Shown: positions 1 to 11,008 of the stretch, one piece after another
Position numbering within the stretch: the stretch's first letter is position 1
Layout: the number at the start of each line of letters is the position of its first letter
Assembly (NCBI GenBank): GCA_036785325.1
Contig: JAXIVH010000144.1
Location: 5,001-69,000, forward strand
Length of the DNA: 64,000 nt
Direction: 5' to 3'
Source of the DNA: Urophycis tenuis
Taxonomy: Eukaryota > Chordata > Actinopteri > Gadiformes > Phycidae
Notes under the pieces: generated by a model
Database searches by the model: none
What the model saw: only the letters and a program-made list of their open reading frames with translations
Told to the model about the DNA's origin: nothing
Program-made: the position numbers and the translations under genes

Positions 1-145
1 ATTACACTGGACTACATGATACCAGATTACACTGGGACTACACTGGACTAAATTATACCATTTTACACTGGACTACGTAATACCAGATTACACTGGGATT
101 ACACTGGACCACATGATACCAGATTACACTGGGATTACACTGGAC
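1..145. repeat. Short minisatellite, 'attacactgggattacactggactac' type
   Basis: About 35-bp units carrying TGATACCAGATTACACTGGG recur from the left edge to about position 145. A related stretch reappears at 736-780. It lies in an intron of the collagen gene whose last exons follow at 809. I see no coding potential. Confidence 0.75.
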
Positions 146-735
146 TACATTTACATTTACATTTAGGACAGTTAGCAGTTACCAAAGCGTTCTGGATCCG
201 CTGCAAAGGTTTTATCACGGATGCAAGGAGTCCAGCTAAGAGTGAGTTGCAGTAGTCGAGGCGGGAGATGACAAGTGCTCGGGTCAGAAACTGTGTCGCT
301 TCCCTCGTGAGGAAAGGCCAGATCCTGCAGATGTTGTAGAGAGCAAATCTACAGGATCACTGCAGTGATGTTTACAGTGCAGGACATTTGGTTGTCGAGT
401 ATTACACCAAGGTTCCTTGCGGTTGCTGAGGCACATACTGTGAGAGCAGTCTTTCCCCAGTATGAAGAGAAGGTCAGTCTTTGCAAAATTGATCTTGAGT
501 TGATGCACAGTTGTCCAAGAGTTTATGTCTGCTTAACCTTCTGAGATGTTGCAATCAGAGTGTCTGAGGGGGGGAAGGAGAGCAACAGTTGGGTGTCGTC
601 CGCAGTGATAGGAAAAACCATGTGATGTGATTACAGAGCCTAAAGATCTGGTATATAGGGAGAACAGAAGCAGTCCTAGTACTGAGCCTTGAGGGACACC
701 AGTGTTTAGCGGGCAAGGTTTGGACAGGGAGCCAT
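146..735. repeat. Unclassified interspersed repeat in collagen intron
   Basis: The stretch interrupts the flanking 35-bp minisatellite and begins with TTTACATTTACATTTAGGAC, similar to the 3' tails of fish LINE/SINE elements. The remainder reads like a decayed mobile element without an intact frame. I do not recognise the family, and the small open frames in it look accidental. Confidence 0.4.
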
Positions 736-808
736 TCTACATGATACAGATTACACTGGACTATATTATACTATATTATATTAAAATCTCCTCCTCTCTT
801 CTCCTCAG

Positions 809-1530
809 GGGGAGGTGCTGTTCAGCAGCTGGGCGTCAATCTTCTCAGGGAATGGAGGCGTGTTCGACCCTGCCACGCCCCTCTACTCATTTGATGGCCG
901 TGATGTCATGACCGACTCAGCATGGTGAGTGTATTGGTTAAAACAGGTTTAGTCTTGGTTCTCCCTTTGAGTATTGTAAAACGTTTCCCTATTTTAATCA
1001 ATTCCTTTGAGGTAGAGAGGTGCAAGTACTGACGCGTGCTGGAATGATGAGGAGTGGGTTTGATCCAAGTTGGTCCCTTTGACCATTTATTGTTTGTCCA
1101 TGTTGGTAAATACATAAAGCTTGTAAAGCTAAAGTAAACAAAATAAACTGTATGGCTTTCTAATAAAGTCCAAACATAGGCCCGTCACACGGCCTCCGGA
1201 AGCACGTCGGAAGCACGTCAATGAATGTATGGCTGCGTCTCTCCACCTTCTGGTCTGCGGCAGCACTCCATCCTTATGCAGAATACTCCCGCCACCACTA
1301 GGGAATACATGCTCACACAAAGTAAATATACACTTACACAAATATTAATCATTCCTAAACCATTTCCTCAATTCATATTCAAACTTAAATAATAGTAATA
1401 AATTAAATCTTAATAAGTAAAACCCAAAGAATGGCTCCTACAGTGAGTTTTGACCTCTGACCCTGACCTCCATCTCTCCCCTCATTCATCCACTTCTTCT
1501 CTTTGGCCTGATTCTGACCATGTTCTGCTC

Positions 1531-1564
<34 letters not shown>

Positions 1565-1792
1565 AGGCCAGAGAAGCAGGTGTGGCATGGTTCGAGTGCA
1601 GTGGGCGTGCGAGTCACCACTAGCTACTGCGAGGCGTGGCGGGCGGGCGACCGGGCAGTCACAGGCCACGCCTCCCTGCTCCAGACAGGCCGACTGATTG
1701 GTCAGCACAGCCGCTCCTGCTCTAGTCCTCTGGTAGTCCTCTGCATCGAGAACACCTACGTTACGAATGCACCCCCACGCAGCAGGGCCTGA
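809..1792 (+). CDS. col15a1: Collagen type XV alpha-1 C-terminus (endostatin/restin-like domain), partial
   Basis: Two exons, 809-924 and 1567-1792, join in frame: the Trp codon is split TG|G across the intron. They encode about 114 C-terminal residues ending at TGA 1790-1792. The first exon follows a CTCCTCAG acceptor and reads GEVLFSSW, then YSFDGRDVMTD. The second reads WHGSS, SYCEAWR, AVTGHAS and VLCIENTYVT. This is the C-terminal two thirds of the endostatin-like NC1 fold of multiplexin collagens, with three of the four conserved cysteines (YC, SC, LC) in place. YSFDGRDVMTD and YCEAWR with AVTG fit collagen XV better than XVIII. These are secreted basement-membrane proteins. The upstream exons lie outside the window. 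I cannot separate col15a1a from col15a1b. Confidence 0.88.
925..1566 (+). other. Last intron of the collagen gene
   Basis: It starts with GTGAGT at 925 and ends with a CT-rich tract and CAG at 1566. No recognisable gene or mobile element is seen inside. A short (TC)n stretch at 1520-1565 forms the polypyrimidine tract. Small open frames here are not supported by any similarity I recognise. Confidence 0.7.
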
Positions 1793-1794
1793 GG

Positions 1795-2650
1795 AGTGTG
1801 GCTATGGCAGAGGGGGCGGGGTTAGGGTGCATATGTGACTGAGGGGGTGGGGCTAAGGGATAACAACTGGAACTGGTGTGAAGGGTAATTGGAGGAGGTT
1901 GGGAGGGGGGGCTTAAAGAGGGACTAGGGGCCATTAGGGGGCTTAGAGAGGGACCGGTACCGGTAGAGGGCCAGTAGGGGGCTTAGAGAGGGACTGGGGC
2001 CAGGAGGGGGCTTATAGAGGGACTGGTATCAGTAGGGGGCCAGTAGGGGGCTTACAGAGGGACTGGGGCCAGGAGGGGGCTTACAGAGGGACCAGGGCCA
2101 GTAGGGGGCTTACAGAGGGACCGGGGCCAGGAGGGGGCTTATAGAGGGACTGGTATCAGTAGGGGGCCAGTAGGGGGCTTACAGAGGGACTGGGGCCAGG
2201 AGGGGGCTTACAGAGGGACCAGGGCCAGTAGGGGGCTTACAGAGGGACCGGGGCCAGGAGGGGGCTTATAGAGGGACTGGTATCAGTAGGGGGCCAGTAG
2301 GGGGCTTACAGAGGGACTGGGGCCAGGAGGGGGCTTACAGAGGGACCAGGGCCAGTAAGGGGCTTACAGAGGGACTGGGGCCAGGAGGGGGCTTATAGAG
2401 GGACTGGTATCAGTAGGGGGCCAGTAGGGGGCTTACAGAGGGACCGGGGCCAGTAGGGGGCTTACAGAGGGACTGGGGCCAGGAGGGGGCTTACAGAGGG
2501 ACCGGGGCCAGTAGGGGGCTTACAGAGGGACCGGGGCCAGTAGGGGGCTTACAGAGGGACCAGGGCCAGTAGGGGGCTTACAGAGGGACTGGGGCCAGAA
2601 GGGGGCTTACAGAGGGACCAGGGCCAGTAGGGGGCTTACAGAGGGACTGT
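1795..2650 (+). repeat. G-rich minisatellite just after the collagen stop codon
   Basis: About 30 copies of a 27-29-bp unit carry AGGGGGCTTACAGAGGGAC followed by CGGGGCCAGT. A variant unit with GGTATCAGTAGGGGGCCAGT recurs every few copies, giving higher-order periodicity. It begins within about 100 bp of the stop codon, so it probably lies in the 3' UTR or just past it. Confidence 0.85.
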
Positions 2651-3107
2651 AACAAGGTTTTATATGACATTAGTTTTTATTTGATATTTTCTCTAGTATT
2701 GTATCACATGTAAAATAACTTTGAACAAAACCTATGAGTTCTTCTTCACATTCCAACAAGATATTGATTGCAATCAATCCTAGTCATTGCTATTTTATCC
2801 AATCTGCCTCACATTTCCTGTTATATTTGTATATGTAGTTGATTGACTGTTATTTCTCTGTTTGAGATGTTTCAATGAATCTGTGCCAATGATCACAAGT
2901 TGACATGTATTTTTTACCTAGAAGATTTAGCCTCATTCAGTTTTCACAATCAATGAGTACACATGTGTGTTAAGTTATGATAGAATACTTAAGATTGTTT
3001 ATTCATAGGCAAATAGTTCATGCTCAACAGAAGATAATGTGGATTATGAAATACTATTCAGTATTAATAACCACCCTTCATGTTTATGAAATACTATTCA
3101 GTATTAA
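2651..3107. other. AT-rich intergenic DNA, nothing recognised
   Basis: It is AT-rich unique-looking sequence. A direct repeat of about 28 bp around TGAAATACTATTCAGTATTAA occurs at 3047-3076 and 3083-3108. No gene is supported; the one open frame running through is mostly the reverse of a SINE further right. Confidence 0.5.
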
Positions 3108-3270
3108 TAAAGAAGGGCATTTAGCAGACGCTTTTGCCCAAAGAGACTTACAATCAGTACTTTTGTGGGGTTTGACATGTGGACAGTTGGAGGAGGGGGA
3201 TCAAGGGGATCGAACCGCCAACCCTCCGGTTAGTAGACGACCCGCTGTACTCACTGAGCTATGCTGCCCC
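3108..3270 (-). mobile_element. tRNA-derived SINE, reverse orientation
   Basis: Read on the minus strand it begins GGGGCAGCATAGCTCAGTG, a tRNA-like box A. It then has a box B-like GGTTCGATCCC and ends with AAGTCTCTTTGGGCAAAAGC and GTCTGCTAAATG. A second copy in the same family sits on + at 27401-27571. Confidence 0.82.
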
Positions 3271-3645
3271 ATCTACTCAGTTATTGATACTCAACATCGA
3301 CCCTTCAGGATTATTAGTGTAAAACAACAATATTCTTCTCTTACTTGTTTTAGGTGCACAAAATCTGAACAGATAGACATATTTTTTCACTTATTAATTG
3401 TGAAGTTTCAAGGTTTCTATTTATGTGAGTTCTGATTGTAGTTATGATCCTAGTTTGTTCTGAGATGATGAAGACAAAAAACTTATAATCACTGACAATG
3501 AATTAAAGTCTGCTTCTCTTTTCCAAACCAGGACTCTTGACTTTAATTCATCACTTAATTCAGGGTGGAATTAGAATTTGAGCAGAAAAGGGGAGAGAAA
3601 AAATGTAGTTTTTGCGTTCTGACTACAAATAGGAATGTTTTAGCA
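3271..3645. other. Intergenic DNA, nothing recognised
   Basis: It is unremarkable AT-rich sequence between the SINE and the next minisatellite. I see no exon, RNA gene or mobile element. Confidence 0.5.
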
Positions 3646-4100
3646 GTGACTGCTGCGCTGCACCAGGAGCTAGCATGTATTCTCTGCTACATCAGGAGCT
3701 AGCATGTATTCTCTGCTACATCAGGAGCTAGCATGTATTCTCTGCTACATCAGGAGCTAGCATGTATTATCTGCTACATCAGGTGCTAGCGTGTATTCTC
3801 TGCTACATCAGGTGCTAGCGTGTATTCTCTGCTACACCAGGAGCTAGATTGTATTCTCTGCTACATCAGGAGCTAGCATGTACTCTGCTACATCAGGTGC
3901 TAGCGTGTATTCTCTGCTACACCAGGAGCTAGATTGTATTCTCTGCTACATCAGTAGCTAGTGTGTATTCTCTGCTACATCAGGAGCTAGCATGTACTCT
4001 GCTACATCAGGAGCTAGCGTGTATTCTCTGCTACACCAGGAGCTAGCGTGTACTCTGCTACACCAGGAGCTAGCATGTATTCTGTGCTACATCAGGAGCT
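3646..4100. repeat. 30-bp minisatellite (CTCTGCTACATCAGGAGCTAG)
   Basis: About 15 copies of a unit reading CTCTGCTACATCAGGAGCTAG then CATGTATT, with variants such as GGTGCTAGCGTG and a shorter copy lacking TATT. It ends directly before the target duplication of the hAT element at 4115. Confidence 0.88.
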
Positions 4101-4114
4101 AGCTAACCCTAACC

Positions 4115-5430
4115 TACGGTGACCAGACGTCCCCGGTTTCACTGAAAACCTGGTCTGTCTCATGAGGACAGTAGTCAGGTCTTACCTGGTCTGTCTCATG
4201 AGGACAGTAGTCAGGTCTTACCTGGTCTGTCTCATGAGGACAGTAGTCAGGTCTTACCTGGTCTGTCTCATGAGGACAGTAGTCAGGTCTTACCTGGTCT
4301 GTCTCATGAGGACAGTAGTCAGGTCTTACCTGGTCTGTCTCATGAGGACAGTAGTCAGGTCTTACCTGGTCTCTCCTCAGTCCGTTTTCAGTGACCAGTG
4401 TCCCAAATTGGAAAAAAGGAAAAATGAAAAAACGAAACTGTTGAACAAAAGACATGTAGTTGAGTACCGTAGCCTACAGCTCGCACAGCCACAGGCTAAA
4501 GCCAGCCAGAACAAGCCCCCGATCAGAGTAGAACGCCCCTCTAGAATGCCAGCTGCACGGTACAACTATCTTCTTCCCTTCATGAGAGCCTACAGGTAGC
4601 CGACCTACGCGGTACTTTCATAGCATTCGTGCATCTACTCAGCCAGCTATGGTGTAAACACAGCAGCAATATCATTGATTGAATATGATTGGCGAACCAA
4701 AGGTGTTCTTTTAAGTGTTACTGTTGATTATTATCACTCTTTGGTGGGTCACACCCACTTTTACATGGAATTTACAGTGTCTAAAGATAAATCAGTGTAT
4801 GGCATGACACATGTCCCAACCTAATTAATGTGCTGCCTATAATACATTGGGTTAGGTAAATAACCCAACGTATTATACATGGCCTTCCTTTGTAATGTAT
4901 ATCTTTTTAATAATTCCCATATTTCAAGTTAGGGACCATTGACAATAAGATATTAATATTGTACAACAATATATGGCAGGTTAGCTGCTTGCTACTTCCC
5001 ACCCACATTTAGGGAAACCTGATTCAACCCCCTTTAAACCATACATTTTCTAAAACCATATAACCTGAAGTTGTCATTCAACTTGAAGTGTGGCATTTTT
5101 AATTTAAATCCTTCCCCAAATCTTGTGAAAATCATATGGTGTAAGGAGGAGGCCTTAGGTTGGTGAAGAGTCTGATACATGTTTTTTTAGAGCTGATTTT
5201 AAGGATGTTCTTGATCTTAGCTAATTATTAATCAATTCCTCAATTCCAATTTGTGAGAGTGAGAGAAGAGAAGAGTTCATTTGTGTGAGTGAGAGAAACT
5301 GCTTTCTGAATGGTAAGGGCAGTGTCCCCGTTTTAGTTTTTCTATGACAAAAACACTACATGTTTGGAGGTTTTTAAACCGCTGAACCGAAAATGTCCCT
5401 GGATTTTGTCTCAGAAATCTGGTCACCTTA
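4115..5430. mobile_element. Non-autonomous hAT-like DNA transposon with 8-bp target duplication
   Basis: The terminal inverted repeats read TACGGTGACCAGA at 4115 and TCTGGTCACCTTA ending at 5430. The 8-bp sequence CCCTAACC flanks both ends (4107-4114 and 5431-5438), the target-duplication length of the hAT superfamily. The element holds a 36-bp minisatellite near its left end (4150-4375) and no transposase frame. Confidence 0.8.
4150..4375. repeat. 36-bp minisatellite inside the hAT-like element
   Basis: About 6.3 nearly identical copies of CTGGTCTGTCTCATGAGGAC followed by AGTAGTCAGGTCTTAC. Because 36 is a multiple of three, it stays open in several frames on both strands. Those open frames are not genes. 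The same unit occurs inverted at 5864-6020. Confidence 0.92.
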
Positions 5431-5863
5431 CCCTAACCTACTGATCTTGAGGTAGGAAACACCTGTCCTCAGGAAGCAGCCTGACTTCTGCCTTGTTACC
5501 CGTTTTTTGACAGATATTCCATAAAAAATACTTTTACATTAAGCAGACGCTTTTATCCAAAGCGACTTACAAAGAGTACATTTGAAACATTTCATTGCTG
5601 CTAATACAGTAAGAAAGTCACCAGAACAAGTTTCAAGCATTTAAATTGCTAGTATACAACACCTAGGATGAGGATGAGGATAGGGTTTTGAATGTTATGC
5701 AGGATTCAGGTGAACTCTGAACATTTCTAGATATGTAAATATGTTCTACAGATCAACATGTCTTTCATTTGCGGTTGTGGATGAAACTTTCATTTTATCA
5801 AGTGTAAATACAGTGGCCACTCAACTGCCTCCTTAGGAACCTCTCCTCTTAGGAGGTTTGAGA
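5431..5863. other. Intergenic DNA with a LINE/SINE tail remnant
   Basis: The 5525-5585 stretch reads ATTAAGCAGACGCTTTTATC then CAAAGCGACTTAC, the reverse of the common fish SINE/LINE 3' tail. The rest is unremarkable. Confidence 0.55.
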
Positions 5864-6022
5864 CAGACCAGGTAAGACCTGACTACTGTCCTCATGAGAC
5901 AGACCAGGTAAGACCTGACTACTGTCCTCATGAGACAGACCAGGTAAGACCTGACTACTGTCCCATGAGACAGACCAGGTAAGACCTGACTACTGTCCTC
6001 ATAAGGAGACAGACCAGGTAAA
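5864..6022. repeat. 36-bp minisatellite, inverted relative to 4150-4375
   Basis: About four copies of GAGACAGACCAGGTAAGACC then TGACTACTGTCCTCAT form the reverse complement of the array at 4150-4375. Each unit read on + carries a perfect donor-like CAG|GTAAGA. Confidence 0.9.
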
Positions 6023-6039
6023 CAATACAAGTATCTTTA

Positions 6040-6525
6040 CCATGCAGAGCCTACCCCTGGACCAGCAGGTCCACCAGGTGTGTAGGAGAGTCCACAGGTG
6101 AGTCTACAAACAGTGAGTCTTTTAGTGTTACCCCAGGAAGTCTACATACAGTGAGTCTTATAGTGTTACCCCAGGACCAGGACCAGATTCACCAGGTGAG
6201 TGTATATAAAGGAGTCTTATAGTGTTACCCCAGGACCAGGACCAGATTCACCAGGTGAGTGTATATAAAGGAGTCTTATAGTGTTACCCCAGGACCAGGA
6301 CCAGATTCACCAGGTGAGTGTATATAAAGGAGTCTTATAGTGTTACCCCAGGACCAGGACCAGATTCACCAGGTGAGTGTATATAAAGGAGTCTTATAGT
6401 GTTACCCCAGGACCAGGACCAGATTCACCAGGTGAGTGTATATAAAGAAGTCTTATAGTGTTACCCCAGGACCAGGACCAGATTCACCAGGTGAGTGTAT
6501 ATAAAGGAGTTTTATTGTGTGACAC
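6040..6525 (+). repeat. 59-bp minisatellite with collagen-exon-like units and donor-like sites
   Basis: Six or more copies of a 59-bp unit each contain CCAGGACCAGGACCAGATTC then ACCAG|GTGAGT. The first, divergent unit (6046-6075) reads CCTGGACCAGCAGGTCCACC then AG|GTGTGT, which translates as PGPAGPPG. This looks like a collagen exon end plus donor that was multiplied, but it lies past the collagen stop codon and I cannot show that it is used. Confidence 0.7.
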
Positions 6526-6691
6526 CAGGACCAGGGCCATAGATAGGAGTCTTGTTGCTCGTGAGTTTGAGGTCCTGATCCACAGCTGACCCAGACTGCT
6601 GTATTGTTCAGGTTCACAAACCTCCATCTTCCCCAAAATAAAGATCTTAGGTGGACACACAGCATGGAGGACCCCAGACCAGCAGCATCAC

Positions 6692-6697
6692 TTTATT
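6692..6697 (-). terminator. Polyadenylation signal of ODR4
   Basis: The plus strand reads TTTATT, so the minus strand reads AATAAA, 33-38 bp past the ODR4 stop codon. That is a typical place for the cleavage signal of this gene. The collagen gene converges from the other side. Confidence 0.75.
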
Positions 6698-6729
6698 CAT
6701 GAAGTTATGATGTAGAATCACTCAGTATA

Positions 6730-6802
6730 TTATTGTTCACCAAGGTAGAGCAGGGACACAGCAGCAGCCAGCAGGGCACCAGCGGTAGCCATGGCAACAC
6801 CT

Positions 6803-6838
<36 letters not shown>

Positions 6839-7739
6839 GTTTGTGTCCTGTTCCGTAGCCTAAACCTGGGGACACACAGGTCTGGACAAGTCATTTACCA
6901 AGGTAGCTCTTCTTCTGTGGTTCCATCCGGGCCTCCACAGCCCCACGAGGCTCTGAACACACACACACAAGACTTACATGTATTGTGTGTTGTGTTGTGT
7001 TATTGTACATCTGGGTGTGTTCTGTGGACCCACCAGTTTCTAACTGTTGTGTTTGTGTGCTGACAGCGTCCACTTCCTGTGTGGTGTCCAGGTCTTCCTG
7101 TTTGGTGTCCAGGTCCAGGATCTCCTTCAAGCGGTCCACCACCTCCTCCAGACCCTCGTCACCAAACTGGTAGTCACACACACACACACCCTGAAGGGGG
7201 AACAGAACCCGCCGGGGGAGAGAGAGCCTGTCTGAGAGAGAGAGAGACAGGTAGAGATGTCAGACAGAGGGACAGACAGACAGACAGACAGACAGATGAA
7301 TCTTAATGGTCTGTGTGCTACCTCTCTCCTGGGTCTCCTGAGCAGCCCTCAGCTCCTCCATGACCATGTAGACCCTCACAGCCACTGTAGAGACCAGGTC
7401 CCTCTTCAACACCTAGCACAGGAGGAACCAGACATACTGCTAACCCTGGTCACGTCAGGCAGACAGGTAGTGACAGACAGACAGGTACCTTCTCTGCCAG
7501 CTTGGCGCTGGGCTTGTTGCCATGGAGATAGGCTCTGGCATGGACTGCTCCTCTCAGCATCACCCTCCCTCCACACAACACCAGCTGGGCCCCGTGCTCA
7601 CCTGCACCCACCTGCCCCAAACACACTGTGTGAAGACAGCAGCTGCATTCTGTGTGTGTGAGTGTGTGTGTGTGTGTGTGTGTGTACTAACCGGTGTGGT
7701 GAGTATCTGGGCATGGAGGGTCTGCTTCACATTCCACTT
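6730..7739 (-). CDS. odr4: ODR4 coding exons 8-13 (C-terminal half)
   Basis: Residues 253-268 (7739-7692, KWNVKQTLHAQILTTP), 269-309 (7611-7489), 310-340 (7412-7322), to 405 (7231-7034), to 423 (6952-6899) and to 446 (6800-6730). Two acceptors had to be chosen by frame. For 7611 it is GGGGCAG|GTGGGTG. For 7231 it is the CTCAG four bases upstream of a second ACAG; only the first keeps frame. TAA is at 6732-6730. Confidence 0.9.
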
Positions 7740-10700
7740 CTGAAACACAACACAACACATTACAGAGCAGCTCAACACAGGTTTAAACTACACCCTCTGG
7801 TGCAACCTAGACACATCATCAGTGATGTGACCTGAGGTCATAGGGTGTTTCGGGTCTCTCAACATCAGACACCCTCGCCCAGGCGACCCAGCCGGGGGTG
7901 ATAAGACCCTGGCTTGTGTCTAGGTAGCTTGTGTGGCCCACGGATCACCCCTCATAATCCACAGCCATCTTGATGCCTTTTCAGCAGCATCAGTGGTGTT
8001 TTTGATGGCTTTCTTGCTGTGCAGTCCCCTTATTCCCAACAACTTTAGGGGCCTGCAGAGTGACTGGCCTGCGAAACCTCGGCATCCAACCTCAATGGGG
8101 CTGCACCGAGTCTTCCATCAGTTGCGCCGGCATTCGCCTGCCAGCTCCTCATACTTGGCCCTCTTCCTCTCAAATGCCTCCTCCAGCCGGTCTTCCCAGG
8201 GCACAGTCAACTCCAGCAGTATCACCTGCCTTGTTGATTCTGACATGAGAACCAAGCCCGGCCTAAGTGTGGTCACTGTGATGGTCTCTGGGAATTTAAG
8301 CTGTTTCCCCAAGTCCACCTTCAGCTGCCAGTCCCTAGCTGTTGTCAGGAGCCCCCCTGTTTGACTTGGGCGGTGTTGAGGCTTCTCACCAGATTTAACC
8401 AAGGTGATTTAATGCCTAGCTGGCTGTTGCTGCTTGCTGAGTGAGATCCCCGAGCAGATAGTATCTGCTATCACCTTCAGCACCTGATCGTGGCGTCAAT
8501 CTAGTCTGCTCCCATCTAGTCCACGCCCCCTGTTGTCTCATCCCGACCATCCTGCTCGAGCGGGTCTCCTCCAGTCCTGCTCGAACCTCTTCCTGGATAA
8601 GCTGCCACCTCTCCTTATCCTGGGCCTTGTTGTACTGAGGTCTTGGGTTGCTCTCAAGCCCTGCCCGGCCTGTCGCCACTGCTCCCACCAGAACACCGTG
8701 GCGCAGCCGTGCCTCAGCTCGCTCAACCGTCTCCTGGGCTCTCCACTTCTGACCAGTCCGCAATTCAATCCCAGCTAAGGAGACTTTGGTGTCACTCGAG
8801 TCTCTGTACAGCAGCACTTCTCTTGCACGGGTAAACATGAACTCCTCCGACAGACTACTGAAGGGAAGCCGCAGCTTGTTCTTATGCCCATACAAGGCTA
8901 TGCTGCTGAGGCTTCTTGGTAGGCCCAACCACCTGCGAAGGAAGCCACTTACCTTACGCTCGAAGCCCTCAACTGTGGTTAGTGGACATCGGAGACCAGT
9001 AGTGGCCAGAGGAGGCGTGGCAGGATGCCATGCTGATATATCCATGCTTTATACTTACCTGGCAGCCCTGACTTATCCACTGCCACTTGCCAGGTTCCCA
9101 GTTCTCTGCTGGTCGCCTTGCGCGCTGCTTTGTCACTCAGGGTGCCATTAAAGATCTTTCCCAGGCTCTTCACTGGCTCCTCTGAGACCGATAGAATCTG
9201 GACACCTCCCAGCGAGAACCGGAACTTGTCTGTAACCTTCCCCTTCTTCACCAACAGGGAACGGGACTTAGCAGGCTTAAAGCCCATACGCGACCAGTTA
9301 ATGAGCCGCTCAAGGCCTTGGAGAACCCACCTACAGCCTGGAACTGATGTTGTGGTAACTGTCAGGTCATCCATAAACGCTCTGATGGGAGGCTGCCGCA
9401 CACCTGACTTGGTGAGCGGTTCTCTGCACTCCACCTCTGCTGACTTAACGAGCATGTTCATGGCCAAGGCAAACAAAATCACTGAGACTGTGCACCCAGT
9501 GATTATGCCCTTCTCCAGCCGATGTGATGCTGATGTTACTGTTCCCGAGGTGACTCTCAAACTGAAGCAGATGTAATAGTCCAGTATGAGGTCCCTGATC
9601 TTGCCTGGAACATGATGCCGGTCAAGTGAGGTCTCCACCAGTTTGTGAGGAATTGGCCCGTAGGCATTGGACAGGTCAAGCCACAAAACTGCCAGGTCCC
9701 CACTGCCCTCCCGGGCCTCCCGGATGAGCTGAGTAACAACTCCCGTGTGCTTGATGGATCCTGGTACCTTTGGGATCCCCCCCTTCTGCACAGAGGTGTC
9801 GATGTATGCATTCTTTAGGAAGAACTCTGTCATGCGCCGGGCAACAATGCTGAAAAACACCTTGCCCTCCACACTCAGGAGTGAGATGTTTCTAAACTGC
9901 TCGATGGTGCAAGAGTTCTCTTCCTTCGGAATCCATACGCCCTCTGCATGCCTCCACTGCTGAGCCACCTTCCCCCTCCTCCAGATGACCCTGAGGATCT
10001 TTCACAGTCGCTGCAAGAGCCTGGGGCACCTCTTGTAGACAACATATGGTACTCCACTGGGACCTGGAGCTGAGTTGGATCTAGCTGCTCTGACTATGTC
10101 CTCAACTTCTCTCAGGGTTGGCTCCTTGGTGTTAAATGCTGAAGTGGGTTCTGGTGGTGTTATCAGAAAGCTGCAGGGGCCAAGATCCTGCTCCCTTGCG
10201 CTGTCGCTGTAAGTTGCCCTGAGGTACTTGTCAACCTCTTCTTGAGAGCAGGCCAATTGTCCACCTCGCTTCTGCCCAAGGATCTTCTTGGTGAAGTTGA
10301 AAGGGCCTACAATGAAGGCGGCACGCTTCTTGGCTCCCTCCTTCCCCCTCAACGGATTGTCGTGAGATTCCTCCTTACGATGTTAGGGAGCTCTGCTAAA
10401 CCAACCTTCTCTTCCTCTCTTGCCTGCTTGTACTGCCGTCCTAGCAGTCTAAGCTCTTGCCGCAGCTGACTGATCTTCTGCCGTCGGTTTGGCTCCCCTG
10501 CACCGCTGATTGGGTGGTGCTCCTTGGCGCCAAACCTTTCGGCGGCAATGCTGACAATCATTGCACTCATTGTGCGCAACTTCTGGTCTGCATCTCCTCT
10601 GGCTGTGGCTTCGAGAATCTGATCGACATCCGCATCGTACTGGCACCACTCCTTCACCATGTTGGCCGAAGGCCACTTGACCCGACGGTGTTCTGACTGC

Positions 10701-10940
10701 CTGACTTGGGGTAGGGCTTGTGGGGTGTGGAGGGTCTGGGCACTGTGGGGTGACTAAGGCCGGGCTCCTCCTGCGTCTGATCAGGCACTGGTCCTATGCC
10801 TTGCACCACTTGCCTCCCAGTCAAGCATAGAATAGAATAGAAGAGAAAATACTTTATTGATCCCAAGCTGGGAAATTGCAACGTAGCAGCAGTATTGGAA
10901 TACAAGAATGAATGCAATTGGAGATTTGTATGTATGTATA

Positions 10941-11008
<68 letters not shown>

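Noticed and set aside
2977..3435. 152-residue plus-strand frame
   Set aside because: Its middle is the reverse of a SINE and the rest is AT-rich intergenic DNA. There is no similarity to a known protein.
4150..4375. Possible CRISPR-like array of 36-bp units
   Set aside because: The units are directly tandem without unique spacers, and the genome is a vertebrate's.
8533..9151. Plus-strand frames opposite the LINE C-terminal region
   Set aside because: They are the antisense of the LINE frame with RKVSGFLRRWLGLPRSLSSI. No independent support exists.
9118..9576. Plus-strand 152-residue frame
   Set aside because: It is antisense to the R2-clade reverse transcriptase, whose catalytic motifs are on the minus strand.
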